DNA from: Bacteroidales bacterium UBA1628 | GTDB taxonomy: Bacteria; Bacteroidota; Bacteroidia; Bacteroidales; UBA932 | Reading direction: 5' to 3' | Length of the DNA: 21,963 nucleotides | NCBI GenBank assembly: GCA_002321335.1 | Contig: DCMG01000160.1 | Span: 1 to 21,963, forward strand | In this document: one piece after another, positions 14,247 to 21,963 of the stretch | Layout of the letters: every line of letters begins with the position of its first letter | How positions within the stretch are numbered: the first letter of the stretch is position 1 | Notes under the pieces: generated by a model | Databases searched by the model: none | Seen by the model: only the letters and a program-made list of their open reading frames with translations | Told to the model about the DNA's origin: nothing | Translations under genes and position numbers: made by a program

Positions 14247-14972
14247 ATGAACGATAACAAAAACATACCGGCTCATGTGTCCATCATCATGGATGGGAAC
14301 GGACGTTGGGCCCGGCAGCGGGGCCAGGAAAGGGTATCCGGTCATTACAATGGAGTGGAGAGCGTCCGAGCCTGTGTGGAGGCAGCCGCTGAGGAAGGGG
14401 TGAAGTACCTGTCACTCTTCGCGTTTTCCGAGGAGAACTGGAGCCGCCCTGAGGCTGAGGTGAACACCTTGATGAGCCTTATGATGAAATCTATCGTTGA
14501 CGAGATCGGCTCCCTCGCCGCCAAAGGAGTGTCTTTCCGTGTGTTGGGCAATATTTCGAGGCTGGACACTTCTCTGGTGGACGCTATCCGCAAGGCTGAG
14601 GCCGAGACCGCGCCCGCGCCGGGCAAGGAGCCGCTCCTGACCCTCATCGTGTTCCTTAGCTACAGCGGGAAGTGGGATATCCTGCAGGCCGCAAAGAAAA
14701 TGGCCAAGGAATATGCCGGCGACCCCGAAGGGCTGGAATCAGTGGAGATAGGGGATTTTGGACATTATCTTGTGACAGACGGCATTCCTGATCCTGATCT
14801 TATCATACGCACATCTGGAGAAGAGAGGATCAGCAACTACCTTCTCTGGCAGGCCGCATATTCGGAATTCCTTTTTGTCGACACCCTGTGGCCAGATTTC
14901 AGGGGCGATGACTTCCGGGCGGCTCTGGAAGAATATTCCCACAGGAACCGAAGGTATGGAAAAGTTAAATAA
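14247..14972 (+). CDS. uppS: Isoprenyl transferase (undecaprenyl diphosphate synthase)
   Basis: The 241-residue cis-prenyltransferase adds isopentenyl units to farnesyl diphosphate to make the C55 carrier lipid for peptidoglycan and surface glycans. The catalytic motif MDGNGRWA is at 15-22 (D16), with FAFSEENWSRP in the middle and the C-terminal RTSGEERISNYLLWQ, YSEFLFVDTLWPDF. I start at ATG 14247 (MNDNKNIPAHVSIIMDG); an upstream ATG at 14205 would add 14 residues inside nadK that do not look like this family. bamA follows closely with its own -7 box. Confidence 0.95.
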   Translation: MNDNKNIPAHVSIIMDGNGRWARQRGQERVSGHYNGVESVRACVEAAAEEGVKYLSLFAFSEENWSRPEAEVNTLMSLMMKSIVDEIGSLAAKGVSFRVLGNISRLDTSLVDAIRKAEAETAPAPGKEPLLTLIVFLSYSGKWDILQAAKKMAKEYAGDPEGLESVEIGDFGHYLVTDGIPDPDLIIRTSGEERISNYLLWQAAYSEFLFVDTLWPDFRGDDFRAALEEYSHRNRRYGKVK

Positions 14973-14978
14973 CTTGCG

Positions 14979-14986
14979 TATATTTG
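14979..14986 (+). promoter_or_regulatory. -7 promoter box of bamA
   Basis: TATATTTG directly after the uppS stop is an exact TAnnTTTG box, predicting a start near 14991-14993. This favours the ATG at 15010 for bamA, because the ATG at 14995 would leave almost no leader. The -33 half would lie in the uppS 3' end and is weak. Confidence 0.55.
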
Positions 14987-15009
14987 CATCTTAAATGAAA
15001 TCTGATTCG

Positions 15010-17607
15010 ATGAAAGTATATCGTCTATTGTGTCTTCTTGCCATGTCCGCCGCCGCTTTTCAGGCTTTCGGACAGGAATCCGCAAAATCTTCTGAACCTG
15101 TGGAGGTTGATTATGACCACCCCAAGACCTACTATGTGGGTGGAGTCTCCGTGGAAGGGAACCATCAATTTTCCAGCCAGCAGATTGTTTCGCTGACCGG
15201 ACTGCAGAAAGGCATGAAAATCACCGTGCCGAGCGATGACATCTCCTCTATAGTGTCGCGGCTTTGGATGCAGAGGTACTTCGAGAACGTGGCCTTGGAG
15301 ATTGATCATCTGAGCGAGAAGAAAGATTCCGCTTTCCTTGTCATCCGCATCCAGGAGCGTCCGAGGGTGTCCAGATGGCTTTTCACCGGTGTCAGAAAAG
15401 GCGAGCAGAAGGATTTGGACGAGAGGCTTAACCTCCGCCGCGGAGGCGAGTTCTCAGACTATGTCGCCAAGACCTCGACCGACATCATCAAAAGATTCTA
15501 TGCCGACAAGGGCTTTCTCAACTGCAAGGTCGATGTGCAGACCCAGAAAGACACGATCGTGAGGAACGCCATCAAGGTGAACTTCGCTGTGGATCGCGGC
15601 TCGAAGGTCAAAATCAGAGACATCCACTTTAATGGAGCCGAGGGCTTCACGGACTTCAAACTTTCGCGTTCCATGAAGAAGACCAAAGCCAAGAAATGGT
15701 ACAACTTCTTCAACAGCAAGAAATTCAACGAGAAGGAATATCCTAACGACAAGAACAGCCTCATCAGCAAGCTCAACGAGTCCGGTTTCCGTGACGCGCG
15801 CATAGTCAAGGATTCCATCTACTATGTGACTCCCGACAGGCTTGGCATCGACCTGAAGATCGACCAGGGAAAAAAATATTATTTCAGGAACATCTCCTGG
15901 ACCGGCAACTCGGTCTACTCCACCGACCAGCTCAACGAGATTCTCAACATCCGCAAGGGCGACCCTTACGATGTGGTGACAATGCAGAAAAGGCTTTTCG
16001 GAGGCAAGCAAGGGGATCAGGATGTGTCCAAGATCTATCGTGACAACGGCTATCTGTTCATAACCATCACGCCGGTCGAGTTGAACATCGAAGGCGATTC
16101 CGTGGATGTCGAGATGAGAATATCCGAAGGAAAACAGGCCACTCTCAATAATATTGTCATAAACGGCAACAATCTCACCAATGAGAAGGTTGTCCGCAGG
16201 CAGCTTGCCACCAGACCGGGCTACCTTTTCAGCCAGACCGATTTCGAGAGGTCCATCAGGGAAATCGCCTCGTTGGGTCAGTTCGATCCAGAGGCCATCG
16301 CCGATCCGTCGAAGGGCTATACGATAGCTCCTAACCAGTTGAATAATACTGTGGATCTGATCTACAACGTGACCGAGAAGCCTTCCAGCCAGCTGGAACT
16401 CTCAGGAGGTTGGGGCGCGAACACTTTCGTGGCGACTGTCGGCGTTAACTTCAACAACTTCTCCACGAAACGAATGTTCGAGAAGAACGCCTGGAGGCCT
16501 GTCCCTCTTGGTGACGCGCAGAACCTTTCTTTGCGTTTCCAGACCAACGGAACATATTATACCTCTTTGGTGTTTGGCTTTTCGGAGCCTTGGCTTTTCG
16601 GAAAGAAACCGACCTCGCTGAACCTTCAGGCCTACTATACGAGACAGACAAACTCTTACCTTACGATAGGTATTCTCTCCAATGACAAGGTAATGCAGGT
16701 CTATGGTTTCTCGGCCGGAATCGGCACCCGTCTGAAATGGCCGGACAATTACTTCGTGCTTTACAACGGCCTCAGCTGGCAGATTTATGATCTGAAGAAC
16801 TGGATCAACGGCTACTTCATGTTCAATGACGGCAAGTCTCATAACCTGAGCTATACCATCAATCTGAGCAGAAACTCAACCGACCAGCAGATCTATCCTC
16901 GTATGGGATCGAACTTCAGCGCCAGCCTTCAGCTGACACCTCCATATTCATTGTTCAGGAAGAAGGATCTCGGCACGCTTGACGCTAACGGCAACCCAAC
17001 GATGGTCTCCAGCTACAAGGACATCAACTATGACAACTGGACTTCCGCCCAGCGTTACAAATGGATCGAGTATCACAAATGGAAGGTCAGCGGGGAACTC
17101 TACACCAAAGTCATCGGTGACTTCGTGATCATGACGCGAGCGCAGTTCGGCTACCTCGGCTACTACAACCGCAAGTGGGGCTACTCTCCGTTCGAGGGCT
17201 TCAGAGTCGGAGGTGACGGAATGTCGGGCTATGACACCTATGGAGCGGACATCATCTCCCTTCGTGGTTACGAGAATTACGCCCTTACGCCTTGGTCCGC
17301 CACTCCGTACAACTCTAACGGCTACTATGCCGGCAACGTCTATGACAAGTTCACGATGGAGTTCCGTTACCCTGTCATCCTCCAGCCTCAGTCCACGATC
17401 TTCGTGCTGGGCTTTCTTGAGGGAGGAAACTGCTGGTCTGACATAAAGAATTTCAATCCGTTCCAGATCAAGCGTTCAGCTGGTGTCGGCGTGAGGGTGT
17501 TCCTCCCGATGATCGGTCTGCTTGGCATCGACTGGGGCTATGGTTTCGACTGGCCGGAAAAGAAGAACAGAAGCCAGTTCCACTTCCTCATCGGACAGCA
17601 ATTCTAA
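15010..17607 (+). CDS. bamA: Outer-membrane protein assembly factor BamA
   Basis: The 865-residue Omp85 protein is the core of the complex that inserts beta-barrel proteins into the outer membrane. A signal peptide (MKVYRLLCLLAMSAAAF, ending AFGQ) is followed by about five POTRA domains (roughly 35-460; recurring signatures such as VSVEGNHQFSS, ISWTGNSVYSTDQLNEIL and IVINGNNLTNEKVVRRQL) and a C-terminal 16-strand barrel (about 465-865). The barrel has the loop-6 RGY at 752-754 (VRGF/Y in the family) and ends in an aromatic C-terminal strand closing with F. The ATG at 14995 would add five residues (MKSDS) before the signal peptide. A skp gene follows, as is usual. Confidence 0.95.
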   Translation: MKVYRLLCLLAMSAAAFQAFGQESAKSSEPVEVDYDHPKTYYVGGVSVEGNHQFSSQQIVSLTGLQKGMKITVPSDDISSIVSRLWMQRYFENVALEIDHLSEKKDSAFLVIRIQERPRVSRWLFTGVRKGEQKDLDERLNLRRGGEFSDYVAKTSTDIIKRFYADKGFLNCKVDVQTQKDTIVRNAIKVNFAVDRGSKVKIRDIHFNGAEGFTDFKLSRSMKKTKAKKWYNFFNSKKFNEKEYPNDKNSLISKLNESGFRDARIVKDSIYYVTPDRLGIDLKIDQGKKYYFRNISWTGNSVYSTDQLNEILNIRKGDPYDVVTMQKRLFGGKQGDQDVSKIYRDNGYLFITITPVELNIEGDSVDVEMRISEGKQATLNNIVINGNNLTNEKVVRRQLATRPGYLFSQTDFERSIREIASLGQFDPEAIADPSKGYTIAPNQLNNTVDLIYNVTEKPSSQLELSGGWGANTFVATVGVNFNNFSTKRMFEKNAWRPVPLGDAQNLSLRFQTNGTYYTSLVFGFSEPWLFGKKPTSLNLQAYYTRQTNSYLTIGILSNDKVMQVYGFSAGIGTRLKWPDNYFVLYNGLSWQIYDLKNWINGYFMFNDGKSHNLSYTINLSRNSTDQQIYPRMGSNFSASLQLTPPYSLFRKKDLGTLDANGNPTMVSSYKDINYDNWTSAQRYKWIEYHKWKVSGELYTKVIGDFVIMTRAQFGYLGYYNRKWGYSPFEGFRVGGDGMSGYDTYGADIISLRGYENYALTPWSATPYNSNGYYAGNVYDKFTMEFRYPVILQPQSTIFVLGFLEGGNCWSDIKNFNPFQIKRSAGVGVRVFLPMIGLLGIDWGYGFDWPEKKNRSQFHFLIGQQF

Positions 17608-17617
17608 ATAATATTGC

Positions 17618-17625
17618 TACATTTG
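17618..17625 (+). promoter_or_regulatory. -7 promoter box of skp
   Basis: TACATTTG between bamA and skp is an exact TAnnTTTG box, giving a leader of about 37 bases. No -33 element stands out. It may supplement read-through from bamA. Confidence 0.45.
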
Positions 17626-17666
17626 CATCCGGAATCAAACATGTAAACTGATAAAATTCTATAAAA

Positions 17667-18233
17667 ATGAAAAAGATTCTTATTATCGCCGCAATGGCGT
17701 TGTTTACTCTGACGGCTTCTGCGCAGGCGAAGTTCGCTTATGTCGATTTCAACGAACTGGTGATGCTCGCCCCGGAGGCTGATGCGGCCAGGTCACAGAT
17801 GCAGGCCGCTCAGAAAGAGGCTCAGGAAACCCTCCAAAGCATGATGGAAGAGGCTCAGACCAAGTATAACGAGTACCAGCAGAAGCAAGCCACATGGACA
17901 CCGGCCATCAAGTCCAGCAAAGAAAAGGAACTCGGTGAGATCCAGAACAGAATCCAGGAGTTCCAGCAGTCCATCCAGGCCGAACTTCAGCAGCAGCAAC
18001 AACAACTGATGGATCCTATCTACAAGAAGGCTCAGGAGGCTGTCGAGAAACTTGCCAAGGCCGGTGGCTATCTGTTCGTGTTCGAGACTTCGCAGTACCT
18101 TTACGTTGACAAGGCGCAGTGCAAGGATCTCACTCCTGAGGCAAGAAAGGCTTTGAATATTCCTGATGGCAGGACGCTTGAGGATCTCCAGAAGGAACTT
18201 CAGGCTCAGGCGCAAACTCAGGGGCAGCAGTAA
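17667..18233 (+). CDS. skp: Periplasmic chaperone Skp/OmpH family protein
   Basis: The 188-residue protein has a cleavable signal peptide (MKKILIIAAMALFTLTASAQA), then the Skp fold: FAYVDFNELVMLAPE, a long Q/E/K-rich helical hairpin (about 45-130, with a run of six Q), and a second beta segment (GGYLFVFETSQYLYVD). Skp holds unfolded outer-membrane proteins in the periplasm and passes them to BamA, encoded directly upstream (59-base gap). The C-terminus is a Q/A-rich tail. A strong terminator follows. Compared with the anchored paralogue at 11806 this one should be soluble. Confidence 0.92.
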   Translation: MKKILIIAAMALFTLTASAQAKFAYVDFNELVMLAPEADAARSQMQAAQKEAQETLQSMMEEAQTKYNEYQQKQATWTPAIKSSKEKELGEIQNRIQEFQQSIQAELQQQQQQLMDPIYKKAQEAVEKLAKAGGYLFVFETSQYLYVDKAQCKDLTPEARKALNIPDGRTLEDLQKELQAQAQTQGQQ

Positions 18234-18258
18234 TATTCTTTGGAAATCAAATTTTTGA

Positions 18259-18287
18259 GGGTCGGCAATAACTGCTGGCCCTTTTTT
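18259..18287 (+). terminator. Intrinsic terminator after skp
   Basis: GGGTCGGC (18259-18266) pairs with GCTGGCCC (18274-18281), an 8-bp stem with two G-T pairs and loop AATAACT, followed by six T. It ends the nadK-uppS-bamA-skp region. Confidence 0.85.
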
Positions 18288-18348
18288 ACCCTCGGTCGCC
18301 ACGTGACAGCACCGGAGGAACCAAAAGAATCTTTTTTCGGAAAATATG

Positions 18349-18379
18349 TTGGTTATTCTGCATTTTATGCTTTAATTTG
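18349..18379 (+). promoter_or_regulatory. Possible promoter of korA
   Basis: TTAATTTG (18372-18379) matches the -7 box with one mismatch, and TTGG begins at 18349, 20 bases upstream. The leader would be about 35 bases. A dyad AAAAGA-A-TCTTTT (18323-18335) lies further upstream in low-complexity DNA. Confidence 0.35.
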
Positions 18380-18419
18380 TAAGGAATTTTTATTCAACAC
18401 TAATATTCTTAAAATAGAA

Positions 18420-20252
18420 ATGCAACATAAGGTTATTGATGCTAAGGATGTTGTGATAAGGTTCGCCGGGGATTCCGGTGACGGTATGCAGCTTACCGGA
18501 ACTTTGTTCGCGAACTTGTCGGCAGTCTATGGTAACGGCCTTTCCACATTTCCGGACTATCCGGCCGAAATCAGAGCCCCTAAAGGCACTGTGGCTGGCG
18601 TTTCCGGATTCCAGGTTCACATCGGAAGCCACAAGGTCAACACACCTGGTGATTTCTGTGACATGCTTGTGGCGATGAATCCCGCCGCACTCAAGGCGAA
18701 CGCCAAGTGGCTGAAAAGAAATGCAACCGTACTGGTCAATGAAGATGCCTTCGATGATTTCGGCCTTGCTAAAGCCGGCTTTACGGGCAATCCTTTTGAG
18801 GAACTTCACATAGAGGACAGGAACATCATAGTCGCACCAATTACAAAGCTGACGGAAGAGAGTCTGAAAGATAGCGGATTGGACGTTGCTTCGGTTCATA
18901 AGTGCAGGAATATGTTCACCCTCGGCATGGCCTGCTTCATCTACAGCCGTCCGCTGGACTATGTCTATACCTATCTTGAGGGGCGTTTCGCCAAGAAGCA
19001 TCCTGAGATGATTGAGCCGAACCGTAAGGTGGTGAATGACGGCTACAACTATGCAGCCAACATTCAGGCCGTGGCCGACACTTACACTGTTGTCCCTGAC
19101 ATTCAAGAAAAAGGAATATACAGGAATATTACAGGAAATCAGGCTTTAGCATGGGGCTTGATTGCTGCTTCGGAGAAATCAGGACGTCCGCTATTCTGCG
19201 GTTCCTATCCGATAACCCCTGCTACCGCAATCCTTGAAGAACTCGCCATACACAAGAACCTTGGGGTCAAGACAATGCAGACTGAGGACGAGATTGCGGG
19301 AATATGCTGCGCAATCGGGGCTTCGTTTGCCGGCAATCTTGCTGTTACTACGACCTCTGGTCCTGGCCTTTCTCTTAAATCAGAAGCTCTTGGACTGGCC
19401 GTGATGACCGAGCTTCCGCTCGTGGTTGTGGATGTGCAGCGTGGCGGCCCTTGCACCGGACTGCCTACCAAGACAGAGCAGGCCGACCTTAACGAGGCTC
19501 TTTACGGACGCAATGGTGAGAGCCCTATGGTCGTGATGGCCGCACATTCTCCGGCGCATTGCTTCGATGCCGCATTCACGGCTGCAAAGATCGCAATGGA
19601 GCACATGACCCCTGTCCTGCTCCTCTCAGAGGGTTTCCTCGGAAACGGCTCCGAGCCATGGAAGATTCCTTCCATGAGTGAATATCCTGTCATCAAGCCT
19701 CGCCTCGCGGAGGCCGACGGAAAGAAGTTCCGCCCTTTCGAGAGGGATGCCGAGACACTTGCCAGAAAATGGGCTCCGGCCGGAAGCCCTGGTCTTGGAC
19801 ACCGTGTCGGTGGCCTTGAGAAGACGCATGAAGGCGTGCTTTCCACCGATGCCGCCAACCATGAGACGATGGTCAGGGAACGCGCGGAGAAAGTAGCCCG
19901 CGTCGCCGCTGACATTCCTGACTTGGTCGTTGACGGCCCTGAGAGCGGAGAAGTCCTTCTGGTCGGTTGGGGTGGCACTTACGGACATATTCTTTCTGCC
20001 ACGGAGGAACTCCGCGCTGCCGGGAAGACAGTCAGCCGAGTGCATTTCGATTTCATCGATCCGCTTCCTAAGAACACGGAGAAGGTGTTGTCAGGTTTTA
20101 AGAAGATAATTGTCTGCGAGCTGAACCTCGGACAGTTCTCCGGGTACCTCAAGACAATATTCCCGCAGTTCAATTATATAGGATGCAACAAGGTTCAAGG
20201 GCAGACCTTCCTCGTGAAGGAGATTGTTGACGCGGCTTCGGCCCAGATTTAG
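18420..20252 (+). CDS. korA: 2-oxoacid:ferredoxin oxidoreductase, fused gamma-alpha subunit (likely 2-oxoglutarate)
   Basis: The 610-residue protein fuses a gamma domain (about 1-190, with GDSGDGMQLTG at 17-27) to an alpha domain with the YPITPA motif at 262-267 and the TTTSGPGLSLKSEALGLAVM block that contacts the thiamine diphosphate cofactor bound by KorB. A C-terminal domain of about 100 residues (LLVGWGGTYGHILSATEEL) follows. With KorB it converts 2-oxoglutarate and CoA to succinyl-CoA and CO2 using ferredoxin, or the reverse. Gamma-alpha fusion of this length is typical of KorA; other 2-oxoacids cannot be excluded from sequence. ATG 18420 (MQHKVIDAKDVVIRFAGD) is chosen; an upstream extension of 60 codons runs through the terminator and promoter region and is not real. 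Confidence 0.92.
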   Translation: MQHKVIDAKDVVIRFAGDSGDGMQLTGTLFANLSAVYGNGLSTFPDYPAEIRAPKGTVAGVSGFQVHIGSHKVNTPGDFCDMLVAMNPAALKANAKWLKRNATVLVNEDAFDDFGLAKAGFTGNPFEELHIEDRNIIVAPITKLTEESLKDSGLDVASVHKCRNMFTLGMACFIYSRPLDYVYTYLEGRFAKKHPEMIEPNRKVVNDGYNYAANIQAVADTYTVVPDIQEKGIYRNITGNQALAWGLIAASEKSGRPLFCGSYPITPATAILEELAIHKNLGVKTMQTEDEIAGICCAIGASFAGNLAVTTTSGPGLSLKSEALGLAVMTELPLVVVDVQRGGPCTGLPTKTEQADLNEALYGRNGESPMVVMAAHSPAHCFDAAFTAAKIAMEHMTPVLLLSEGFLGNGSEPWKIPSMSEYPVIKPRLAEADGKKFRPFERDAETLARKWAPAGSPGLGHRVGGLEKTHEGVLSTDAANHETMVRERAEKVARVAADIPDLVVDGPESGEVLLVGWGGTYGHILSATEELRAAGKTVSRVHFDFIDPLPKNTEKVLSGFKKIIVCELNLGQFSGYLKTIFPQFNYIGCNKVQGQTFLVKEIVDAASAQI

Positions 20253-20256
20253 GAGG
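20251..20256 (+). promoter_or_regulatory. Strong ribosome binding site of korB overlapping the korA stop
   Basis: AGGAGG begins inside the korA TAG and lies eight bases before the korB ATG. Most genes here lack such a site, so it probably serves to re-load ribosomes finishing korA. Confidence 0.7.
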
Positions 20257-20264
20257 AACACACC

Positions 20265-21284
20265 ATGCCAAAATATTCATTGAAAGATTTCAAGAGCGAC
20301 CAGGAGATCAGATGGTGTCCCGGATGCGGGGACTATTCAATTCTCGCCGCTCTTCAAAGAACCCTTCCGCTGGTTTGTGAGGAGAAGGGGATAGACAAGG
20401 ACAAGATTGTGGTTGTGTCCGGCATTGGATGCTCGTCAAGGCTTCCGTACTATGTCGACACCTATGGATTCCACAGCATCCACGGCCGCGCCACCGCCAT
20501 AGCGACCGGCATGAAGGTCGCCAATCCTGAACTCTGCATCTGGCAGGTGAGCGGTGACGGCGACGCGCTGGCCATCGGCGGAAACCATTTCATCCACGCC
20601 ATCCGCAGGAACATCGACATCAACCTGATGCTCTTCAACAACCAGATTTACGGAATGACGAAGGGGCAATATTCCCCGACCTCGAAACTGGGAGCCATCA
20701 CCAAGACTTCCCCTTACGGAACGGTCGAGCATCCGTTCAATCCGGGTAGCCTTGTGCTTGGAGCCAAGGGAACGTTCTTCGCGCGCGGAATGGACACAGA
20801 GCTTGCTCTCAACCAGGAGATCATGCTCGCCGCGTCAAGGCATAAGGGCACTTCCGTGATGGAGTTCCTGACTAACTGCGTGATATTCAACAACGGCTCT
20901 CACGCCGAGATTTCCGACAGGGAGCACAAGGCCGACAGGACGCTGGTGTTGCGTGACGGCGAGAAGATGATATTCGGAAAGAACCGTGACAAGGGTATCG
21001 CCCTTGATGGCTGGAGGCTGAAGGTCGTGACAATCGGTGAGAACGGTGTCACGGAGGATGACATCCTCACTCACGACAGCCATTCCGACAATCTTGGACT
21101 CCAGATGATGCTCGCTGACATGAAGTGGCCTGATTTCCCGGTGGCTCTCGGAGTCATCCGAGAGGTTCCGGACATCACCTACGACGAGGAGGTTGCCAAG
21201 CAGGTAGAGAGCGTGAAGGCCAAGGCGAGGATCCACAGTGTTGACGAGCTGCTTCACAGTGGCTCCACATGGGAACTAAAATAG
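20265..21284 (+). CDS. korB: 2-oxoacid:ferredoxin oxidoreductase beta subunit (likely 2-oxoglutarate)
   Basis: The 339-residue subunit binds thiamine diphosphate and one iron-sulfur cluster. Four Cys sit at the positions used for the [4Fe-4S] cluster in this family: C18 and C21 in WCPGCGDY, C56 in GIGCSSR and C205 in LTNCVIF. The cofactor motif is GDGDALAIGG (97-106) with N125/N126 in FNNQIYGMTKGQ, where Mg and diphosphate bind. Length is normal. It is coupled to korA by a 12-base gap and a strong ribosome site. gdhA follows after 42 bases, so the 2-oxoglutarate made by the reverse reaction could be turned directly into glutamate. Confidence 0.93.
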   Translation: MPKYSLKDFKSDQEIRWCPGCGDYSILAALQRTLPLVCEEKGIDKDKIVVVSGIGCSSRLPYYVDTYGFHSIHGRATAIATGMKVANPELCIWQVSGDGDALAIGGNHFIHAIRRNIDINLMLFNNQIYGMTKGQYSPTSKLGAITKTSPYGTVEHPFNPGSLVLGAKGTFFARGMDTELALNQEIMLAASRHKGTSVMEFLTNCVIFNNGSHAEISDREHKADRTLVLRDGEKMIFGKNRDKGIALDGWRLKVVTIGENGVTEDDILTHDSHSDNLGLQMMLADMKWPDFPVALGVIREVPDITYDEEVAKQVESVKAKARIHSVDELLHSGSTWELK

Positions 21285-21296
21285 AACACATACACA

Positions 21297-21314
21297 TTAT
21301 TAACTAATTAATAA
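21297..21314. repeat. Inverted repeat in the korB-gdhA gap
   Basis: TTATTAA (21297-21303) and TTAATAA (21308-21314) are exact inverted copies around CTAA, 13 bases before the gdhA ATG. It is too AT-rich for a good terminator; an operator is possible. Confidence 0.35.
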
Positions 21315-21326
21315 CACAATCACATT

Positions 21327-21963
21327 ATGAAGACAACTGAAATAATGGCCCGTCTCCAGGCCAAGTACCCTACCGAGAAGGAATATCTCCAGGCAGTGCA
21401 GGAGGTTCTCGAGTCAATCGAGGAAGTTTACAACCAGCATCCTGAGTTCGAGAAGGCAAAGATCGTCGAGAGACTCGTTGAGCCTGACAGAATCTTCACT
21501 TTCCGTGTGACCTGGATCGACGACAACGGTGAGGTTCAGACCAACCTCGGCTACCGCGTCCAGTTCAACAGCGCGATCGGACCTTACAAAGGAGGACTTC
21601 GCTTCCACAAGGCCGTGACACCTTCAATGCTAAAGTTCCTCGGATTCGAGCAGACATTCAAGAACGCCCTCACAACCCTTCCTATGGGTGGAGCGAAAGG
21701 TGGTTCAGACTTCGATCCAGTAGGCAAGTCAAACGCTGAGATCATGCGTTTCTGCCAGGCCTTCATGCTTGAGCTCTGGCGCTGCATCGGCCCTGATCAG
21801 GACATCCCTGCTGGCGACGTAGGTGTCGGCGGACGCGAGATCGGCTTCCTGAACGGAATGTACCAGAAGCTCGCCCGTCAGTACCACACCGGAGTGCTCA
21901 CCGGAAAGGGCGCAACTTGGGGCGGATCCATCCTTCGTCCAGAGGCCACCGGTTTCGGAGCCC
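21327..21963 (+). CDS. gdhA: Glutamate dehydrogenase, N-terminal part (3' end cut by the window)
   Basis: The frame runs open from ATG 21327 to the window edge, 212 residues (MKTTEIMARLQAKYPTEKEY onward). It is a hexameric (about 450-residue) glutamate dehydrogenase, which aminates 2-oxoglutarate to glutamate. The substrate site is complete: K88 in GPYKGGLRFH, catalytic K124 in PMGGAKGG and D164 in PAGDVGVG, each one residue lower than the numbering of the Clostridium symbiosum enzyme (K89, K125, D165). The nucleotide-binding domain is only beginning (TGKG, TGFG), so NADP versus NAD use cannot be read here, though NADP is usual for this form. Confidence 0.95.
   Translation, partial: MKTTEIMARLQAKYPTEKEYLQAVQEVLESIEEVYNQHPEFEKAKIVERLVEPDRIFTFRVTWIDDNGEVQTNLGYRVQFNSAIGPYKGGLRFHKAVTPSMLKFLGFEQTFKNALTTLPMGGAKGGSDFDPVGKSNAEIMRFCQAFMLELWRCIGPDQDIPAGDVGVGGREIGFLNGMYQKLARQYHTGVLTGKGATWGGSILRPEATGFGA

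Noticed and set aside
18240..18419. 60-codon N-terminal extension of korA
   Set aside because: It passes through the skp terminator and the likely korA promoter; the family N-terminus begins at ATG 18420.
1..21963. CRISPR arrays, insertion sequences, toxin-antitoxin pairs, prophage genes
   Set aside because: I looked for regular repeats, transposase or integrase motifs and small paired genes and found none; every long frame on its true strand has a housekeeping or envelope assignment.

Overview
This window looks like a chromosomal core region of a Bacteroidales (Bacteroidota) bacterium with a moderately GC-rich genome; I cannot name the family or genus. The evidence is the gene content (BamA/BamD with two Skp/OmpH proteins, the Bacteroidota-type omega subunit, fused-gamma KorA with KorB, PhoH, CapA-like protein), the near absence of Shine-Dalgarno sequences, and a recurring TAnnTTTG element (the Bacteroidota -7 box) at the right distance upstream of many transcription units. 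I see no phage, IS, CRISPR or other recognisable mobile element, and no gap without a gene longer than 300 bases.

Layout: (1) 1-1880: the 3' end of gyrA, then a secreted TPR protein closed by a strong terminator. (2) 1895-4047, minus strand: a CapA-like secreted metallophosphatase and PhoH, overlapping or nearly so. (3) 4155-4316: tRNA-His with its own promoter, whose encoded CCA end lies inside a perfect 21-bp inverted repeat. (4) 4394-5964: a PerR-like Fur-family regulator divergent from thioredoxin reductase, with a PerR-box-like palindrome next to the regulator's own -7 box. (5) 5980-8973, plus strand: bamD, rpoZ, recN, tightly spaced after trxB. (6) 8966-12468, minus strand: a membrane-anchored Skp-like protein, a GT4 glycosyltransferase and a LysM plus periplasmic-binding-fold protein, tightly packed; this unit converges on recN with overlapping stop codons. 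(7) 12509-18287: pdxJ on the minus strand, divergent from nadK-uppS-bamA-skp, which ends at a terminator. (8) 18349-21963: korA-korB, then the start of gdhA.

Many of the genes serve envelope building: UppS makes the C55 lipid carrier, Skp and BamD/BamA deliver and insert outer-membrane proteins, and the GT4 and LysM proteins probably act on surface glycans or peptidoglycan. The rest is central metabolism and maintenance: NAD kinase, PLP synthesis, redox control, 2-oxoglutarate:ferredoxin oxidoreductase followed by glutamate dehydrogenase, gyrase and RecN. I found no convincing new multi-gene system. The observations most worth checking are the regulatory structure at the PerR-like gene, the tRNA-His inverted repeat, and the LysM/periplasmic-binding-fold protein as a possible LpoA-like factor.
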